Shown here: in pieces, positions 25,912 to 38,649 of the stretch
Position numbering within the stretch: position 1 is the first letter of the stretch
Layout of the letters: each line of letters starts with the position of its first letter
Assembly: GCA_949752745.1 (NCBI GenBank)
Contig: OX457031.1
Coordinates: 38,537,502 to 38,601,501 of the forward strand
Direction of reading: 5' to 3'
From: Protula sp. h YS-2021
Lineage: Eukaryota > Annelida > Polychaeta > Sabellida > Serpulidae
Length of the DNA: 64,000 nt
The notes under the pieces: model-generated
What the model was told of the DNA's origin: nothing
Database searches by the model: none
Seen by the model: only the letters and a program-made list of their open reading frames with translations
Position numbers and translations under genes: made by a program

Positions 25912-26651
25912 ATGAAATGACTTTTTCACATTTATTAGGTAATTATTGATATAAGAATTAATTTTTGAACTCAAAAATTGATTTTTGGATGTGAAGAAGT
26001 AATTTTTGATCTTAAAAAATTCATTTTTTATATCAAGAATTCATTTTAGCGATCTGTAATTATATATATAATATCTCTGAATGTATTCTTTACCTCAAAA
26101 AATAATTCTTGATATAAATAACTATTTAGAGATATCATGAAATATTTGTTGATTTCAAAAAGGATTTCATGATCTCTAAAATTAATTTTTAGAGATCATA
26201 ATTTCAATTCTTGATGGCAAATACGAAATATTTGATAGCAAAATCTAAATTTTGAGCCCAATAATTTAATTTCCTTTTACTGATATCAAGAATTTATTTC
26301 AGATATCATTTTTTTTCAGAATAAGACTTTTTTAATTTATATTTTGTACTCTGCAAATGACTTTTGGATCTCAAAAATTAATTTTTGATATTAAGATAGC
26401 AGTCTATTTTTAGGTAAAAATTCAGAAGCACACCTCTGTGAATAATATAATGACTGTTTCTTGTTGCCAAGATCCTTTCTTTTAACTTTTTACTGTACAT
26501 AAAGAAGCAATTCTTGAGCTTAAGAATTGTATTATCATTATTGATATCAATAACTCAAGTTATCATCTCCAAAATTTAGTTGATGATTCGTTAAATGTTT
26601 TATAAATATGTATCTCCCTTAAGATTTTTTAAGGTTGTAAAATTGATTTTT
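25912..26651. mobile_element. Palindrome-rich TIR element, copy 1 (truncated)
   Basis: The left end (ATGAAATGACTTTTTCACAT followed by TTATT) matches the terminal repeat of the element at 33313-34153. The body is an AT-rich run of imperfect palindromes of the type TTTTTGATATCAAAAA and TTTTTGAGATCAAAAA at roughly 25-30 bp spacing. A middle block (CATCTCCAAAATTTAGTTGA then CGTTAAAT) matches the reverse complement of the 33.5-kb copy, so this copy is inverted relative to it. The right end is lost at the GGGA microsatellite. There is no ORF. Confidence 0.7.
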
Positions 26652-26676
26652 GAGGGAGGGAGGGAGGGAGGGAGGG
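26652..26676. repeat. (GGGA)n microsatellite
   Basis: About six GGGA units, lying exactly where the adjacent palindrome-rich element is truncated. Confidence 0.9.
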
Positions 26677-26832
26677 CCTGAGATAGAGAGAGAATTTTGA
26701 TTTGTCAGTCAGATAGAACAGAACACAAGACTGTCAGTTGCTCATTTGCTTGTGTTCGTGTTGTGTTAGCTATTCCCAGGGTTGTCGGGGTTGTCCCAGG
26801 GGACCTACCACCACCTCATAATTTAAGTTCTT

Positions 26833-26976
<144 letters not shown>

Positions 26977-27529
26977 AAGGTCAGGATCGGGGTATGGGCC
27001 TTGACCCCAATATCTCTCTAAAAAATTTTATGTTTAACACTTACGATGTATGGAACAACCAAGGCTAACACACATGGTCATTTTGCAGCAACCAAATTGC
27101 CAACGAACTGGGTTAGCAGATAAAGTGTTAAACATCTGAGTAAGAATTGTTAATGAGATTTAACCACATGGCTAAATATATTTTGCTGGATTCGATCAAT
27201 ATGTAGTTCAACCATGGAAACGTGATAGCCTTAGAATCAAGCCCATGGCGCAGATCGGTCACATGTAAAACACACATATACATCACAGAAATATTCCGGC
27301 CGGAATTACGATATTTATAGGAATACCTTTCTAATGGCATTAAGCTACACATTCCTCTTCTCATTTCTTTGTTCCATGGAATAACTATGGAATACCATCC
27401 AAAACAGTACGAGGAAAGCGATGTGAAAATGACATACTATTACGGAAACCTGTCTGTTGGGCTACTCATGCCAGTTTCTAACCTTTCCCCATATGTAAGA
27501 GTCGCTTGGTCGTAAAAATAAAAAGGCAG

Positions 27530-27990
27530 TAAGCGACGCCTAATCGACGTCGATACAATGTCGGTATCCGACATAGAAATTCCCACTAAACACCAATGTC
27601 ACATCGACGTCGGAAATGAGTTATTCAGTCCTTTTTTATCATAAACAGTTTTAAAGTTTTTCCAATGCCAGAAATATAATGTTACAAGTTGCGTCGTTTC
27701 GTTTTAAAACTTTTAAAACAAAGAGCTTCGAAAGAGACGTCTTTTCGTTACTTGGATATCTGACTAACATCCGACCTCTCTTCGACGTCGGAAAACGAAT
27801 TATTCCGATCTTTCGTATCACAAACAGTTTTTAAGTTTTTCCAGTGCCAGAATTATAAGGTGTATATTGCGTCGGTTGGTCGTAAAACAAATAATTTGGA
27901 TATCAGACCCTTACGTCGGTGAATTGATGTCGCAATTCTGATCACCGTCGGAAAACGCTCTTATCCCAAATTATTTCTACATCTCAGTGT
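27530..27990. repeat. GACGTCGG-rich tandem repeat, period about 180 bp
   Basis: Two related units contain CGACGTCGGAAA and then CAAACAGTTTTTAAG followed by TTTTTCCAGTGCCAG. The block at about 27636 recurs at about 27816. Short palindromes (GACGTC) recur in each unit. The same GACGTC and CAACGTTG words reappear at 29.2, 30.0-30.5, 40.3-41.0, 46.9-47.4 and 63.9 kb, so this is a dispersed family. Confidence 0.6.
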
Positions 27991-28239
27991 GAACTTTGTT
28001 CAAGCAGGAAATCAACCGAAATCGACCAAATCAACCCCCTCTCGCTCTCCCTGAGAAAAAGCAGCTCTATATCTCATGAAAATTTTGAGGTCCATGGCAC
28101 AAGTTTTACAAGTTAAAATTAACAGATGTCTGACAGAGATGTTTTGTCCTCCTTGATACAGAGGCTGTTTCCAAATTCTTCTCAAATATTTACTTTGCCT
28201 TTCCTTGTCTGCTTTCACAGCATATACAACATCGAATTA

Positions 28240-28469
28240 CGATTCTTTAATAAAAATAATACTATTTTTAAATATCTTTAATTCAGTTTAAGTTAATTTT
28301 AATTCAAATGTTGACAGCAAAAATTAATTTGAGATAGAAATCGTTAAAAAAATTGATATAACATTCTTTAAAATAAAATTTAACTATCTCTAGCTTAAGT
28401 GAATTTTTGATATTTTAAATTTCTTTAAATAATTGTTGATATGTAAATAAATGTGATACGGCATTTCAT
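28240..28469. mobile_element. Palindrome-rich TIR element, copy 2 (fragment)
   Basis: The right end (AATAAATGTGATACGGCATT followed by TCAT) matches the terminal repeat of the family. The body is short and decayed, with motifs such as TTTTTGATATT and GTTGATATG. The left end cannot be placed. Confidence 0.45.
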
Positions 28470-29542
28470 AGATGTTTGTGAATTCACTGATAGACCTCGC
28501 TATTTCATCGCACGTTTGCAACTGACCTGACCAATTTCACCCCACTCGTTGAACTTTGAAACAAGATCCAATTCCGCTAGATAGTGGAATGACCCACTTG
28601 GATAAACCGCAAAAGAACTTGATGTCTTACATTAGGCCAAGTATGGTTTCCAAAATGCATATGCCACGTGACTTAATTTCGGTGATCTTGCAACTGTCAA
28701 CAAAAGGCAAAGGTCAGATTGGGACCTAGTTTAGCGACACTTTTTGGATCAGTCGAAAAATGTTCGGAACATTCCAAAAACTGTTGTGTTCACCTAAATA
28801 TATGCTAGCCAATGGGCCATATTTGTACGAGAAGGAAAGGTGCGTAAATACATTCAAACACACAAACGCAATGCCAGCTCACATTGTGGAAACAAAATAT
28901 TATCTCAGTCTGACTCAGATCTATATTAAAGAACATATAAAAACAGCTGCCGAGATAAAAAATCTCGAGCTGGGGTATTTTGCCCACCACAGAACCCCCT
29001 TTTTTACAAAAAGTATTTTTTGATGGGGCAATGGTGGGCCCGGGAGGGGGAGGGGGTTAAAGAATGTTTGGTTATGATGTTGAAAAATTACTTTAAACTT
29101 TGTTAATTCTGACCAGATTTTTCGTGTGACTGTGCTACTTCACGATCAGATATAGCCAAAACGTTAAATTGCTTTTGTTTCCAAGTCGTTTTCTAACCCC
29201 GATGGGACTTCGGTTTTTGGTCACAATTTCATATACCGATGTCGGATAGACGTCGTTGCCCTGTCTTTTTTACGACCCAGTGGGTTTCGTTTATTTGAAA
29301 TGGAATTGGAGTTGAATTGCAACGATCAAGGTTTGTTCGTTCTTCGGTCACTGTCGTCAGATCGATGTTGAACATGTCAAGAGACACGGCCATTTTCCCC
29401 ATCTTTTAATGACTGGCCATAGTGAAGTAGGCCATTAGTCAATGAAAGGTTGAAAGGTAGAATTCTACTGTCTTGTGCCATCATTCAAAGAATGTTTTTC
29501 CGTCGCCAGGTACACGTTGAGAAGTAATGGTGGAAAGGCATT

Positions 29543-29555
29543 GGGGGGGGGGGGG
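29543..29555. repeat. Poly-G run (13 nt)
   Basis: Thirteen G residues followed by TGGGGTGGG. Confidence 0.9.
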
Positions 29556-31835
29556 TGGGGTGGGCAAAGTTAAAAAGCTGCGTATTATATACAGCTGTAT
29601 GTACATATATAACGCGCAATGACTTCAATATTCATTCTGCTGTTGGCCTATTTTAAGGTAATATATCATGGTTCCGATTTCTGGAGGAGGACAAAGTCAT
29701 TTGTATTTCACTTGGCCGTGACTACTTCTTCTTCCCAAAAAAATTTCAGCTTTTTTTTTTTTTTTTGCAAAGTTGTTCAACATTGTATTGTTCATACTTT
29801 GGAGAAAGATGTAGTTTGGCCAAGACCGAATAGTTAGAGTGGGCACAGTGGATGTGTTATCACGGCTACGAACAATGTTTAAGCAAGGTTAGGCAAAACA
29901 ACCTGATATCCAACGAAAAGAGAAAGGTATGACAAGATTTCTTAGAAACTGGGAAATGCTTAAAATATTTTCTTTTCCGGTGTGTGCAAAATTTTTACGC
30001 CTACCTCTTGAAATAGACATAAAATTGATTCCACATATATCCGACGTCTCCGGTTATTCAAAATGTTCGGTACACTTAACTCAAGGATAACTGCCATCTC
30101 TCGTGCAATTATCCCTTTTCTAGACACACATACAAATGGTTCTGCAAACTTCTATACAATTTCACGCTTCCGATGGATGGTTATACAACGTTGCCCTATC
30201 AACGTCTATATAATATCTTTCCCCCTCCCCCACCCCCACCCCTTACCCCCAGGTCAGAGTATATATGATTTGACTTCAATACCCAACGTTGGGGATGGAT
30301 ATTTTGCAGACATTGGATAATCCCTATCTTAAAATATGCCCAACGTGTCATGACTAGCCTCCAAAAGCTGCCTTAAAACACTCGTGTGTTTCTCAGAGCC
30401 TTATGTCTACACCGTCATTTCGACACAGTTTCTATTATCATGGTTGTCATTACTGATGTGTATGATAATATGACAATGTTGGCGTTGAATAAACGTTGCG
30501 ATTTGGATTTTTAGGAAGAGCTGATAAAAAGTGGAGACTTCAAAGACACATTAAATACACTAAACGCATGAATAGCCACAGAAGTGTTTGCTGAGTAAAG
30601 ACATTTCGTGTTTCGGAGAGTTGCAGAGGTCTTCCAAGAATCCCAAAAATAACATGATTGTATTCCTGTCTTAACATAAGTTTCAAGACTAACTCAGAGT
30701 TCGGAATACATCAGTTGTTTAGTATGATGCACATTTTCATCAAGGAAACAAGTTGGCATTAAACTCCTTTTAGATCTTTCGTTATTTGCGTAAAATAAAC
30801 TTTTATTTGAAACCGAAATATTGTTAACTTTAAGCATCACATTTATTAGCATAGAGGATAGCTAAGAACGCCTTACCGATGGTTTTCTACTCTTCTATAT
30901 ATAAACAGACAGAGTTTCTTACACTTTCGGATTTATTTTCAGACCACTTTTTCTCATTTTTTTAAATTATTTTATTAAATTTAATTTTATTACGATAATC
31001 ATATTCTGTATGAAAAGGTTACTTTTTTCATTTTTAATTGAAAATTACAACATGAACAGAAATGTAGGGAAACCATTTTGAGAGCATTAACACAGAAACA
31101 ACGATGTTTCACAAGCGGTTATTGTGTCAGGTTTCCACAACCCGAGCTGCTGCTGAACTCCTGACGAAAAGTATCGCTGTGATGTTTGCTTTTCTTTTCA
31201 CCAAATACCATATTTGCATTTGATCTGAAGCTTCTACATTTATACCACCACAACGATGCTGCCGATATCCTTTAGCAAGCGACTTCGATGAGTTTTCAAG
31301 AGAATGGGACTTTGTATTAGGCCGCGTTGTCACAGTGCATTTATTATTATTTTTTTTTTTTTTGAGCGGGTGTCCGTACAAATGCCTCAGCTCGACCATC
31401 CATATCTTATTCAACTCGGCAAGTTAATATACACACTCGGCGATTCTTGCCGTACACCAACGAAAGTGTAGGCAATTCCTTTAATTTATAGTAGAATAAC
31501 ACCAACATGAAACTATATCTGTTGACAAAAATGAGAGTTTGCCCTTAAGGCTTGTCTCAAAGCCCTAGCTATTATTGCGATATTTGTTTACATGTAGCCT
31601 TTATCTGTTACACTGTCTATTCCAAAAAGAAATTGCCGTGTAAGCGGTATATGGGAGTTGTCGCATTACATACCTGGAATATACACGTTTCTGCAACAGG
31701 CAAATGTAAAATGACAACGCTTGAATGCTTGAATGACAGCAACGTGACAGTCTTAATACATTTGCTTCATTTAATCACAACAGTTTGAGCCATAGCGAAA
31801 TTATCTGCGTATAATTCTGCGCTACAGCGAAAATT

Positions 31836-31858
31836 TGCGCTTGCGTGTTCGCGCGATT
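31836..31858 (+). promoter_or_regulatory. Conserved CpG-rich intronic element upstream of exon C
   Basis: TGCGCTTGCG followed by TGTTCGCGCGATT ends 43 nt before exon C, the same distance as the matching element before exon B. See 21721-21744. Function is inferred only. Confidence 0.45.
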
Positions 31859-31901
31859 GAGGATCAGATTTCATTTGTCTAAACCTATGATTGACTTTCA
31901 G

Positions 31902-32294
31902 AGGCCCATTCTCTCTGTTGAGATGTCGGAGAATAAACACAGATCAAAGCGTTCATTTGGACGACAAAAAATGGATTGTACAGAAGGCTCAAAAGAAACC
32001 CGTTGCTGTCGTTTCCCGCTGACGATTGATTTTGAAAAATTCGGATGGAATTTTATCCTACTGCCAAAAAGGTACCAAGCGTACTATTGCGCAGGAGAAT
32101 GCCTTTTCTCTTATCTACCGGGATCCCTTCATAGCCATATCGTTAGTCTTCAAGTATCGACGGATGATATTGGAGGACCATGTTGTACACCTTCAAAGTT
32201 ATCAGGCATGTCCATTCTTCATTTGGATGACAAAGGGACGATACACTATCGTGAGTTGGACGCAATGATAGTTGATTTTTGTTCCTGTAATTAA
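31902..32294 (+). CDS. Ligand exon C: myostatin-like mature domain (terminal exon)
   Basis: The exon has 130 codons plus TAA and starts in phase 0 after TTGACTTTCAG. The tail RPILSVEM leads to the furin-type site RSKR (residues 14-17) and a 113-residue mature domain. The nine cysteines appear as DC, RCC, YCAGEC, GGPCC and FCSC. The finger motif is FGWNFI, with Asn and Phe replacing Asp and Trp of the canonical WDWI. By hand count it is about 84% identical to exon D, 80% to exon E and about 55% to exon A over the mature part. The segment after HSHI (VSLQVSTDDIGG) is one of the most divergent parts relative to D and E. It is intact and keeps every structural cysteine, which argues for selection. 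An overlapping +1 frame (32026-32268) is a shadow and not a gene. No clear AATAAA follows within about 250 nt. Confidence 0.9.
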   Translation, partial: RPILSVEMSENKHRSKRSFGRQKMDCTEGSKETRCCRFPLTIDFEKFGWNFILLPKRYQAYYCAGECLFSYLPGSLHSHIVSLQVSTDDIGGPCCTPSKLSGMSILHLDDKGTIHYRELDAMIVDFCSCN

Positions 32295-32649
32295 AGTTTA
32301 TTGAGACATGTCAGCGAGAGAGAGAGGGGTTTGTTAGAGTAACATTTAATCAGTAAATCTATGATATTCGCCCCATCCCCTGAAATTCCCTGCCTGAAAT
32401 CTTGTTCAATAATAATGTAAAAAAGCCAATTTCATATTGAACGCGAATCACCTTCATTGGTTGTGGAGCGGAGGAATTGCAAAGAGACACCAGAACCATC
32501 AGTTAAAAAAATCCTAAAATAGAATCTGCAAGCAAAAAAAAATTCTAAGGAAAATATAAATATTTATTTCTCAATGTGGAAGGACAGAACTTCTTTTCCA
32601 TTGACTGAGAGTAACATCAGAAAAAGAGGAAATTGATGAAGGAACACAT

Positions 32650-33260
32650 TAAAATTATGACGTCTATTTGGAGTCGCGACGCCTATCGACAAAATTTTCA
32701 CCCGTCTTAAAAAGTTGCAGTTAGTTCTTTTTTATGTCGCAAATAGCAACGTATTTCTTACGCCTTTCTCGCAACGTTGGATAGACACCTGGATTTTGGT
32801 TGTGTATGAAAGTCGAAAATACTTCTTTCCCACCACGGAACACAACGTTATCAGGTTATCAGGCTACATCATATTATCGCTCATCGTAAATGGCAGTCAT
32901 GAAAGGACTTTCAGAAAATATGTTAAAGTGATTATTTAACTATAATAATATAGTGTTTGCTCAAGCTTGTTAAGCCAGATAGAGTGACTTCAGTCATCTG
33001 AGAGATGCCCAAAGAGTTGTAGGTATTTCGAATGAAGGGCGGTCGTGTCATCCGGAAAATGTCGATTTCCCTGTGTTTGTGCAATGACCTTTCACAAAAT
33101 CTGCAATGCGCCCCGCTCCCCTCGTCAATCCCTCGTCAATTCGCGATGGCTATCCAGTATCGGGGAGCAGACATTGTTTCGACTTTCATATACAACGAAA
33201 TCCAAATGCTGATCTCACGTCATGTCACGGCGTCTATGCCATGTTGCAAGGTCACGCTGT
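32650..33260. repeat. Duplicated 3' flank of exon C with CAACGTTGGATAGA words
   Basis: CGCAACGTTGGATAGACACC, then GGATTTTGGTTGTG and AAGTCGAAAATACTTCTTTC match the flank of exon D at 46868-46925 almost word for word. The sequence joins the exon-C duplication unit and carries the same GACGTC/AACGTT repeat words. No gene is seen. Confidence 0.6.
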
Positions 33261-33312
33261 AAAAGATTGACTTAGAGTTTTTGCGCCCTCGAAAAATTGT
33301 GTGTTTGAATTT

Positions 33313-34153
33313 ATGGAATGCCATTTTAACATTTAATGCTTATTTTTGATATCAAAATATATTTAGAGATATCAATAAATCAATTTAGATCTCATTAATT
33401 TATATTTTGCTATCAATAATTGAATTTAAGATGGCAAAAATTTATTTTTGAGATCAAAAAATCAATTTTACAAACCTAAAAACTTTTACGGGAGACACAC
33501 ATTCACATAAAATATAACGAATCGTCAATTAAATTTTGGAGATGAAAATTTGAATTATTGAGATCAATAACAACAACATAATTTTTGATCTCAAAAATTG
33601 CTTCTTTTTGTACAGTAAAAAATTAAAATAAAGATTCTGTATACAAGGACAGTCATTATTTATTTGCAGATGTGCGTTTGTGAATTTTTTATTTAAAAAA
33701 TAGACTGATATTTTGATATCAAGAATGAGTTTTTGAGATCAAAAAATCGTTTGCAGATTTCAAAATACAAATTTAAAATGCATCAGTCTGAAATAATGAT
33801 ATCTGAAATAAATTCTTGATATCAATATATAGAAAACCAATTAGTGAGCTCAAAATTAATATTTTGCTCTCAAATATTTCATTTTTGCTATCAAGAACTG
33901 AATTTTTGATCTCAACAAATCAATTTTAGATATCGTTAAATCATTTTTGATATCAATAAATATTTCTTGATATCTCTAAATATTTATTGATATCAAAAAT
34001 TATTTTTTGAGATCAAGAATACATTTAGAGATCTCAAGAATACAATTACAGATAGCAAAAATGAATTCTTGATATCAAAAAATCAATTTTTGAGATCAAA
34101 AATTAATTCTTGATATCAATAATTCACTAATAAATGTGAAAACGGCATTCCAT
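33313..34153. mobile_element. Palindrome-rich TIR element, copy 3 (complete)
   Basis: The ends are inverted repeats: ATGGAATGCCATTTTAACAT then TTAAT at the left, and the reverse complement ATGGAATGCCGTTTTCACAT then TTATT at the right (about 22 of 25 identical). Between them are more than twenty imperfect palindromes centred on GATATC or GAGATC and flanked by T and A runs, at roughly 25-30 bp spacing. Only one short internal block (33520-33690) is not palindromic. There is no ORF. This is the best-preserved copy and defines the family. It lies 1 kb downstream of exon C. Confidence 0.8.
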
Positions 34154-37063
34154 ATGAATTACAATAATGCCATCAGTGTTTTATATTATTTAACCGTTGA
34201 AATATTAAATTGTTAGAAACGTAAAATGCTATCCTTAGATTTTATTTGAAAATATATTTTTTTTATTTTACCGCTGTAATTGCAGCAATAGCGAATACAA
34301 TTATTTTTACCACTGGTCCTGCGATGAAAAAAACGTACTGGTTTTTTAGAATACGAGTCAACCAAATACAATGTCAATGCACTTCACTGGAATTCTTCCC
34401 AGTTCAATCGGCTGTTGGGAGAAGAAAGACAGTTTAAAATCATCTGTGGTAGAGTATGTCGATGACTGATGGTTCTTTAGTTCTCAATTTGCTGCCTTTA
34501 CCTTTTTTAGGAGTTTATTCTATTATCGCTTCCTTTCTCTGTGTGAGAATGTGATTTTCAAACCTCTCTTAATTACCTTTTCGTAACTAGACAGTGAAAA
34601 CTGGAGAGCTTAGTTTAATGTGCAACATGCGGTTGAAATAAGCGTCAAAAACGCAGATGAAGCCGGTATATATTGGTATATAAAATATTAAAGTATAAAA
34701 TGTTCAGTTGCACTGTTTGGTTGATAATCTTTATATAAACTGCATATTTGTTGCCAAAGTGAACGTTATAAATATTTGTACTTTGTGAATCGGAGCAATT
34801 TGAACTTTCTACAGAGAAAGTGAAAATGAAATTTAAGTTAACATAATGATTTGAAAATAAACAAGTAATGTAAATGCAGTAGCACATAACACTAAGATGC
34901 TTAAAGACTCTCCCCTTTCTAGCCAGTAGAATATGGTGTAAAAAGACATAAATTATATATCTCATGTCCGTGTCCATTCCGATACTGCATTGCATTTCTA
35001 ATCATGCGCCTTTTCATTCTGGTTAATGTAGTCAGCTATTTTTCTTTAAAAATTAGTGAAGTTCCTATGCGTTCTGTTCAATTTGAAATAACCTAGCATT
35101 GGGCTGTGACAGTAATGCTTAACTGATGTTTCCCACTTTTTCGATAGAATTTCAGTATTTCAAATCTACATTGTGTAGCAATTATATTGTTGTTTTATTG
35201 TCATAAAAATGCATTTCTGAATATACTCAGTCAATTTCAGGCTGCATCTATTCTCATATTAACGAGAATAGTACAAAAAATGCACTAGCGCTATAGTAGG
35301 CGTTGCCTTTGGTTTTTCAGCGATTTTATTTTTCAGTTGCTTTCTTAATATATTTTCTTCATACAGAACAAATATCAAGTGATTAATAAAGAACTAAATG
35401 ACACCAGTTTTTTAAGAGATAATTTCAGAGAAATGATCTTGTGTTGACACATGTACTCTAACTGATTATAACACAGAAAAACCACGAGGTAATTGTTGAT
35501 ATATGATGACAACCTGATGTTTAAGTTATCAGTCACTGTTCGAGATTTAATGTTTTTAAACAGTTTTTATATAAAAACACTTGTAATGGTTTGGGATACA
35601 TGGAATAATGATTGACAGGCTCCAGAGTTCAGTTTGTTCTCACTCATTTTCTTTGTAAACCTGCTTCTTTTCTTATTTGTGTATTTATGTATAAATTATT
35701 CAACCTTGCACGATGAGTGACGTTAGCCTGAAAGGTGTTAGATGTTTGTCTAGTCTAGCTTTGCAGCCACGTTTCAGTGATATTTGAGGCAGTTGTGACA
35801 GATATAATCTGACTTCTGTCTTACGGGTTGTTCACAGTACTGCGATTTACAGCTCACAGTTGATTTGAGTCAACACTAGAGAAGGTGAAATTAAACGCCG
35901 TTGTCTGTATTTAGCGTTTCATGTTTTTCTCTCGTTAACTGCGGTTGAAGTACCAATTACAGCTCAGCTGTCAGTACATGAAAACTAAACGGGTGATTTC
36001 CATTCAAAGAGGTAAGTATGAAATTTGTTGCCATGTTTCAAAGAAAACTTTTTAAACATATAGAGTTGCTGATTTTTTGCCTTTTATTACACATCCAGTT
36101 TAAAAAAAAACAAACAACAAGAGTAACACGAAATGAAATATTAAAGAATAATTCACTTAGAGATGCAATTTAAAAAATACACCTTTGATTTTATATTTTC
36201 ACGTATCTCAAGACATCTTACTTGATTTCGTCATTAACCATGCGGCATAGAAAACTCTCCTAATTTCAAATTCTAGAACCCAAGTAACGTCTATTTGACG
36301 TCGTTTGTACATCACTTAGACATGGATAGTTACTGCGTTGCGATGTTTTTTGCGACAGAAATGCAACAGACCGAAACTTTCAAAAGTCTAAATTTTGTCG
36401 AATAATTTCGCTATCCGAAACAGATCTTGTATTAGCGTTATGCTAACCGAATATAAAAATCTACAAAAGTGTCGTTAAATTGAGCAAAATAAGCAAATCC
36501 GTTGCTTATTCTGCCAGTATAGGCATGGTGTTAATTCTCCTTCGGATAATGAACGAATTATGTGCGCGGGTGTCGCTTGCGTGTGAATGTGTCCTGGAGC
36601 TGTAGTTCAGTACTGTGTTACTCAACACTTGAAAGTCAATTACATTGTCAAAAGTGTGCCAGATGATCGCTAAATTATCCAGTTCATCTTATAAGATAAG
36701 ACAATTGTGTGCTTGAATAAAAAATGTCGTCCTTAACAAAAAAGAAGGGTCTGCGATATTTTTCGGATCTGTAAATATAACCGGCTTCTCCTTTTTGAAG
36801 AGCTTATTTGTATATATATAAGTATGTATGTGTATATATTTATATAAACTTGACTTTCGAATCCAGTACCATTGAGCAATCGTTATAAACAACTTTAAGC
36901 CGATTTGTTCGTTGGCCTTGGTTTGATGTCATTGCAAAAGAGTTACCAATTGATTACCAATGGCATTAACAATTTTCTTTGTTACTAAATTAGAACCTCT
37001 TTATTTTTTACATGTTTCCTTACCGTCACTATAAAAATAAAAATTTCTGATTGTCAAAAATAT

Positions 37064-37834
37064 ATTTAATGCTATTTTAACATGTAATGCTAAGATTTGA
37101 CATCAAAATATAATAAAAGATATCAATAAATCAATGTAGATCTAATTAATTTACATTTTGTTATCAATAATTTTAGATGGCAAACATTTATTTTTGAAAT
37201 CAACAAATCAATTTTACAAAATTAAAAATTCTAAGAGAAGCAGACATTTATATAAAATTTAATGAATCAATAATTAAATTTTGAGGATGAAAAATTAAAT
37301 TATTGATATCAATAATAACAGCACAATTTTGAGCTGAAGAATTTTTTTCAGTAACAGATTAAAAGAAAGATTCTGTATGCAAGGACTAGTCATTATTTTA
37401 TTTACAGATGTCTTTCTCTGAATTTTAGATATAAAAATCGCTTGCAGATTTCAAAATATAAATAAAAAAGTCTCATTCCGAAATAATGTTATCTAAAATA
37501 AATTTTTGATATAAATAAAACGAAAACAAATTATTGAGCTCACAGTTGAGATTTTGCTGTCAAATATTTCATTTTTGCTAACAAGAACTTTTGAGCTCTA
37601 AAATTAATTTTAGAGATCATAAAATCATTTCCTATATCAATAAATATTCTTGATATCCCTAAACATTTATTTATATCAAAAATTATTTTCTGAGTTCAAG
37701 ATAGAAGAGATATCAAAAATACAATTACAGATAGCAAAAATTAATTCTCGATATAAAAAAATGATTTTTTTTTAGATCAAAAGTTATTTCTTGATATCAA
37801 CAACTGTCTAACAAATGTGAACATGGCATTTCAT
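37064..37834. mobile_element. Palindrome-rich TIR element, copy 4 (complete, decayed)
   Basis: It has the same orientation and internal order as copy 3 (left end ATTTAATGCTATTTTAACAT, right end GTGAACATGGCATTTCAT). The middle block ATTCTGTATGCAAGGACTAG matches ATTCTGTATACAAGGACAG of copy 3. It interrupts the exon-C duplication unit: the matching sequence in the exon-D unit near 51.0 kb lacks it, so it inserted after the duplication or was lost from D. Confidence 0.75.
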
Positions 37835-38084
37835 ATATACTGAAATACAAAAGAAAGTAAACGCTTGCAAAAATTGTCCAGTTTTGGGTAACCAAGATTT
37901 TCCCCAAAGAAAGGTAACAACAGATTCTTCAAAAAGAGACATACACCGACACGGAAGCTTTGCAGTTCTTTTCAAAGACCGACCTTGATCAGTTTGGAAC
38001 CCATATTTTGGCTGTTCATGAAATTGTACTGTAACGGATACTTACCCAGGGGTATGTAAGTTGTTAGCTTGGGGTAGTGCTTGA

Positions 38085-38649
38085 AATCACCTATACTTCG
38101 GCGTTATCCAGCTGTTGATATGATACTGGTGCGATATTGAGGATATCTGTGCCATTCCTGTCGCAAATGGGCGTCTTCTTGTGGTGTCGGAATCCTGGTG
38201 CGCAGCCTTCTAGAAAAGCAGTCCCAGACGTATTCTATAGGGTTCATATCGAGGCTGTACACCGGTCTTTCCAAAACTTGAACATTGTTCGCTTGTTAGT
38301 AATCCTGGTTGAGGCGCCTACGATCATTTAGTGCCATTCAATATGGGGTCGACTCGCATGCAATTCGTTTTTACGCAATCGTCTAAAGACTGTTTTCAAA
38401 CTTTATTGGATTATTGATATGCACCGGCGTCTCGGCTGCAGTCCTTTTGGCAGTTCAAAAGCAATCAAGGAGATGAATTAAACGACTACGACGGTCCTGG
38501 ACGACCGCTTCTGCATCTCTCAGTGGTGCTCCCTGTATCCAGATATCTCCTTTGAAACAAACAAAACGTCTGGTAACGCCACGCGTCGAAATCCCAAACT
38601 CTAACATACAGATAGCTCGGTAGCGGCAATTCCGAGCGAGCCGCGGCAT
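38085..38649 (-). mobile_element. Tc1-like transposase remnant (internally deleted)
   Basis: Read on the minus strand, 38649 downwards gives MPRLARNCRYRAICMLEFG then ISTRGVTRRF, the N-terminal helix-turn-helix typical of Tc1-like transposases. About 400 nt further on, around 38218-38255, the frame gives SLDMNPIEYVWDC, matching the diagnostic SPDLNPIEHVWD motif that holds a catalytic acidic position region of the DDE/DDD domain. Then LRQEWHRYPQ appears in another frame, matching LRQEWDRIP of the C-terminus. A full element needs about 340 codons; only about 190 codons' worth of DNA remains, and the pieces lie in different frames. It is therefore a dead copy with internal deletion and frameshifts. 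It sits inside the exon-C duplication unit. Confidence 0.82.

Noticed and set aside
25912..26600. Regular repeats considered as a CRISPR array
   Set aside because: Units are degenerate AT-rich palindromes without unique spacers, within eukaryotic DNA, and bounded by an inverted-repeat end.
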